64,000 bases of DNA from Kamptonema formosum PCC 6407 (GTDB lineage: Bacteria; Cyanobacteriota; Cyanobacteriia; Cyanobacteriales; Microcoleaceae). The position numbers and the translations under genes were made by a program. The stretch is taken from the NCBI RefSeq assembly GCF_000332155.1, contig NZ_KB235903.1, forward strand, positions 2,516,803 to 2,580,802, written 5' to 3'. Shown here piece after piece: positions 61,942 through 64,000 of the stretch (position 1 is the stretch's first letter; each line of letters starts with the position of its first letter). Under the pieces are notes generated by a model, which had not been told where the DNA came from, searched no databases, and saw only the letters and a program-made list of their open reading frames with translations.

Positions 61942-62427
61942 ATGAATACCCTTACAATTTCCCTCAACACTCTTTCAGACAATCATCCTAAAGATAGTTT
62001 TGCTATTACTTTTGCTCCACTATCAGTCGCAGAAATATACACTTTAGCTGATGACGCAGCTAATGGGGCTGTGGTAATGATGAGCGGTACTGTACGCAAT
62101 CAAACTGATGGTCAACCTGTAGTGGCTCTGGAATATCAAGCCTACGAACCGATGGCTGTCCGAGTATTCCGGCAGATAGCAACCGAGATTCGCCGTCAGT
62201 GGCCAGATGTTAATCGAGTAGTAATTCACCACCGCGTTGGGCGATTGGAGATTGGGGAAATCAGTGTGTTAGTTGCTGTTGGTTGTCCCCACCGTTCAGA
62301 AGCATTTGCAGCTTGCCAGTACGGGATGGACACTTTGAAACACAATGCTCCGATCTGGAAGAAAGAATTTTCTACTGATGGCTCTAGTAGTTGGGTCAGC
62401 ATAGGAGCGTGTGAAGCTAATTGTTAA
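61942..62427 (+). CDS. moaE: Molybdopterin synthase catalytic subunit
   Basis: A 161-residue MoaE with the conserved MMSGTVRNQTDGQPVVALEY, ALEYQAYEPMAVRVFRQIAT, VVIHHRVGRLEIGEISVLVA, ISVLVAVGCPHRSEAFAACQ and PIWKKEFSTDGSSSWV (catalytic lysine pair). With MoaD it inserts sulfur into precursor Z to make molybdopterin, the cofactor needed by nitrate reductase. MoaD is not adjacent. A ten-residue N-terminal extension (SLNTLSDNHP) precedes the usual start of the family. Confidence 0.94.
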   Translation: MNTLTISLNTLSDNHPKDSFAITFAPLSVAEIYTLADDAANGAVVMMSGTVRNQTDGQPVVALEYQAYEPMAVRVFRQIATEIRRQWPDVNRVVIHHRVGRLEIGEISVLVAVGCPHRSEAFAACQYGMDTLKHNAPIWKKEFSTDGSSSWVSIGACEANC

Positions 62428-62655
62428 GTTTTAGTGTCAGATTCAGTTATTTAGACAAAAGAGCTTTTAACATAATGCTAAAAGCTTTGGGTACTCTATT
62501 TACCTTGAGTAAGTGATGCTGTGTAAATATTTTTGAAAGTCCGGTTTGTTCCGGTTGCCCAAAAAATATCCTGAAAATGTACCAAAATTTAGGGAACTCA
62601 CGCATTCAGGGGCGCGTCATTAAAAGCGGAAAGTTTGACACAGCGAATTCCGCCC

Positions 62656-63315
62656 ATGAGTCACTTTATTTCTGTACCCTGGTCTACGGTTGAGGCGACC
62701 GTTCCTCAAGTGCAATTGCCAGCCGAAAAACTTTCTAACTACGACTTAGTGTTGCGATGCCAAGAAGGGTTGCGCCCCGATCGCGCTGCCTTTTCCGAAC
62801 TGCTGCGTCGCTATCAGTCTCACGTCGATCGGGTTCTATATCACTTGGCACCGGACTGGCAAGATCGGGCAGACTTGGCTCAGGAGGTCTGGATTCGAGT
62901 CTACCGGAATATTAAGCGCTTGCAAGAGCCTGCTAAGTTCCGGGGCTGGCTCAGCCGGATCGCGACAAACTTGTTTTATGATGAGTTGCGAAAACGCAAG
63001 CGGGTTCGTCCCCCCATGTCTCTAGATGCTCCCCGCTTTCTAGAAGATGGAGAGATAGATTGGGAAATTGCTGCTGACTCTCCGGGGCCTGATGAAGATT
63101 TGACGACGAGGGAGTTTTACGATCAGCTACACGAAGCGATCGCAGATCTACCAGAAGTATTCCGCACGACTATTGTTCTTAGGGAAATCGAAGGGTTAGC
63201 CTATGAAGAAATAGCCGAAATAACTGGTGTTTCCCTGGGAACTGTAAAGTCCAGAATTGCTCGTGCTCGCCAGAGACTCCAGCAACAATTGCAAAAGTAT
63301 CTGGATGGTCGCTAG
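62656..63315 (+). CDS. sigG: ECF (SigG-type) RNA polymerase sigma factor
   Basis: Start chosen at ATG 62656 (MSHFISVPWSTVEATVPQVQ); a TTG at 62635 is an alternative. The 219 residues have sigma region 2 (AFSELLRRYQSHVDRVLYHL followed by DWQDRADLAQEVWIRVYRNI) and region 4 (ADLPEVFRTTIVLREIEGLA, then YEEIAEITGVSLGTVKSRIA) with the HTH that reads the -35. Lengths and motifs match the cyanobacterial SigG group of extracytoplasmic-function sigma factors. A membrane anti-sigma gene follows 141 bases downstream, the normal control pair for stress or envelope responses. Confidence 0.9.
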   Translation: MSHFISVPWSTVEATVPQVQLPAEKLSNYDLVLRCQEGLRPDRAAFSELLRRYQSHVDRVLYHLAPDWQDRADLAQEVWIRVYRNIKRLQEPAKFRGWLSRIATNLFYDELRKRKRVRPPMSLDAPRFLEDGEIDWEIAADSPGPDEDLTTREFYDQLHEAIADLPEVFRTTIVLREIEGLAYEEIAEITGVSLGTVKSRIARARQRLQQQLQKYLDGR

Positions 63316-63456
63316 TTTAGCTTTTTGAGACGGTAGTGTGAGGTTTTGGTAAAGTTTTCCTTTGACTCCAAACTTCTCTTTTAAGATCGTAAATAAAGGA
63401 TATTTTGCTGAGTAACCAGCGCGTGAGTTCCGAAATTCCATGAGGTGGTGTGACTA

Positions 63457-64000
63457 ATGAATCCTAAATTTGAGTCCGATAAAAATCATCAAGAGCACTT
63501 CCTACGGGATTCACTAACTAGGAATCCAGCTTCTAACAATCAACGGCAGGGTGCCATAAACACTATGATGCGAGATCGCTTTGAATTGCTGAGTGCCTAC
63601 CTGGATGGTGAAGTGACGGCTGCTGAACGCCGCCAAGTTGAAGAGTGGTTGACCGCAGATCCCTCGGTTCGCGGCTTATACGATCGATTGCTGTCTTTAC
63701 GACACGAGTTACAGGTAATGCCTGTACCACCTGCACAGCAACCTGCACAAGATTTGGCAAATCGGGTTTTCCAACAAGTTGACCGCAGGCGGAATCGGAC
63801 TCTGGTTTGGGCGGGAAGTGCGATCGCGGCGATGTTTGTGGCGATGATGTCCGGTATTGTATCCGACCAACAATTATTTTCTCCACAGTTAGCTGGAGCT
63901 CCAGTTCCTGCGACTGCTGATGGCTTGATGCTCGCTTTGAATGAGCCTGTAATGGATATAGTGAATCCTAATGATTTGATGTTAACTGTGAACGAGCCTG
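63457..64000 (+). CDS. Putative anti-sigma factor, partial at the window end
   Basis: An open frame starts at ATG 63457 and runs beyond 64000, so at least 181 residues are visible. Residues about 38-90 (RFELLSAYLDGEVTAAERRQ, then VEEWLTADPSVRGLYDRLLS) resemble the anti-sigma N-terminal domain without Cys/His zinc ligands. A hydrophobic membrane segment follows (TLVWAGSAIAAMFVAMMSGI, about 122-141), then a proline-, acidic-rich outer part with repeated NEPVMDIVNPND and VNEP. It lies directly after the ECF sigma gene, so it probably holds that sigma factor inactive. The end of the gene is not in this window. Confidence 0.82.
   Translation, partial: MNPKFESDKNHQEHFLRDSLTRNPASNNQRQGAINTMMRDRFELLSAYLDGEVTAAERRQVEEWLTADPSVRGLYDRLLSLRHELQVMPVPPAQQPAQDLANRVFQQVDRRRNRTLVWAGSAIAAMFVAMMSGIVSDQQLFSPQLAGAPVPATADGLMLALNEPVMDIVNPNDLMLTVNEP

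Overview
This window comes from a filamentous-type cyanobacterium, probably in the Oscillatoria/Microcoleus/Kamptonema neighbourhood. The evidence is an allophycocyanin beta-18 gene (apcF), a CmpABCD bicarbonate transporter, an NtcA-type glnA promoter, cyanobacteriochrome-like GAF domains, very frequent GCGATCGC (HIP1) octamers, and spacers full of heptamer repeats (CTAGGGG, TTCCTTC, TGTTAAC, TAATTGG) and small palindromes. I saw no rRNA, tRNA, CRISPR array, prophage or intact transposase.

Layout. 1-3418: the end of miaB, a lipoprotein, a degenerate group II intron in an intergenic repeat, and a small gene plus an anti-sigma-like ATPase whose halves are in reversed order. 3561-14299: a sensory block of two very large divergent hybrid histidine kinases and a smaller response-regulator/kinase; one kinase has a GAF domain with both cysteines of a DXCF cyanobacteriochrome. 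14430-27247: the empty counterpart of the intron target, a TPR protein, an uninterrupted dnaE, a secreted beta-helix/RTX protein, a trypsin-like protease with TPRs, the CobA-HemD fusion and tlyA. 27681-32933: apcF, glnA, a ferritin-like protein and a membrane C39 peptidase. 33420-39790: cmpABCD and a YbjN-like protein. 40010-48477: a lipoate/octanoate transferase, an M50 protease with CBS domains, a ChaB-domain protein, and two SLH-domain surface proteins flanking a polysaccharide deacetylase. 48689-52354: a Doc-type toxin-antitoxin pair, a putative oxygenase overlapping a TPR-sulfotransferase, and a protein ending in a Cys-Thr-His repeat. 52864-64000: a PP2C phosphatase and FHA-kinase pair, pyrB, a macrolide-phosphotransferase homologue, a Uma2 protein, moaE, and an ECF sigma factor followed by its probable anti-sigma factor, which runs off the window.

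How the genes work together. Carbon and nitrogen acquisition (cmpABCD, glnA under an apparent NtcA promoter, pyrB) and light harvesting (apcF, tetrapyrrole synthesis) sit beside heavy signalling capacity. Several gene pairs look functional: kinase with phosphatase, sigma with anti-sigma, toxin with antitoxin, oxygenase with sulfotransferase.

The best leads for something new are: (1) the intron seen both inserted and absent at two copies of the same repeat, which fixes its ends to the base; (2) the candidate photoreceptor kinases; (3) the oxygenase/TPR-sulfotransferase pair; (4) the (Cys-Thr-His)4 tail; (5) the permuted anti-sigma protein; (6) dnaE uninterrupted at the classic split-intein site. 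All assignments are from reading the sequence; no database search was possible.
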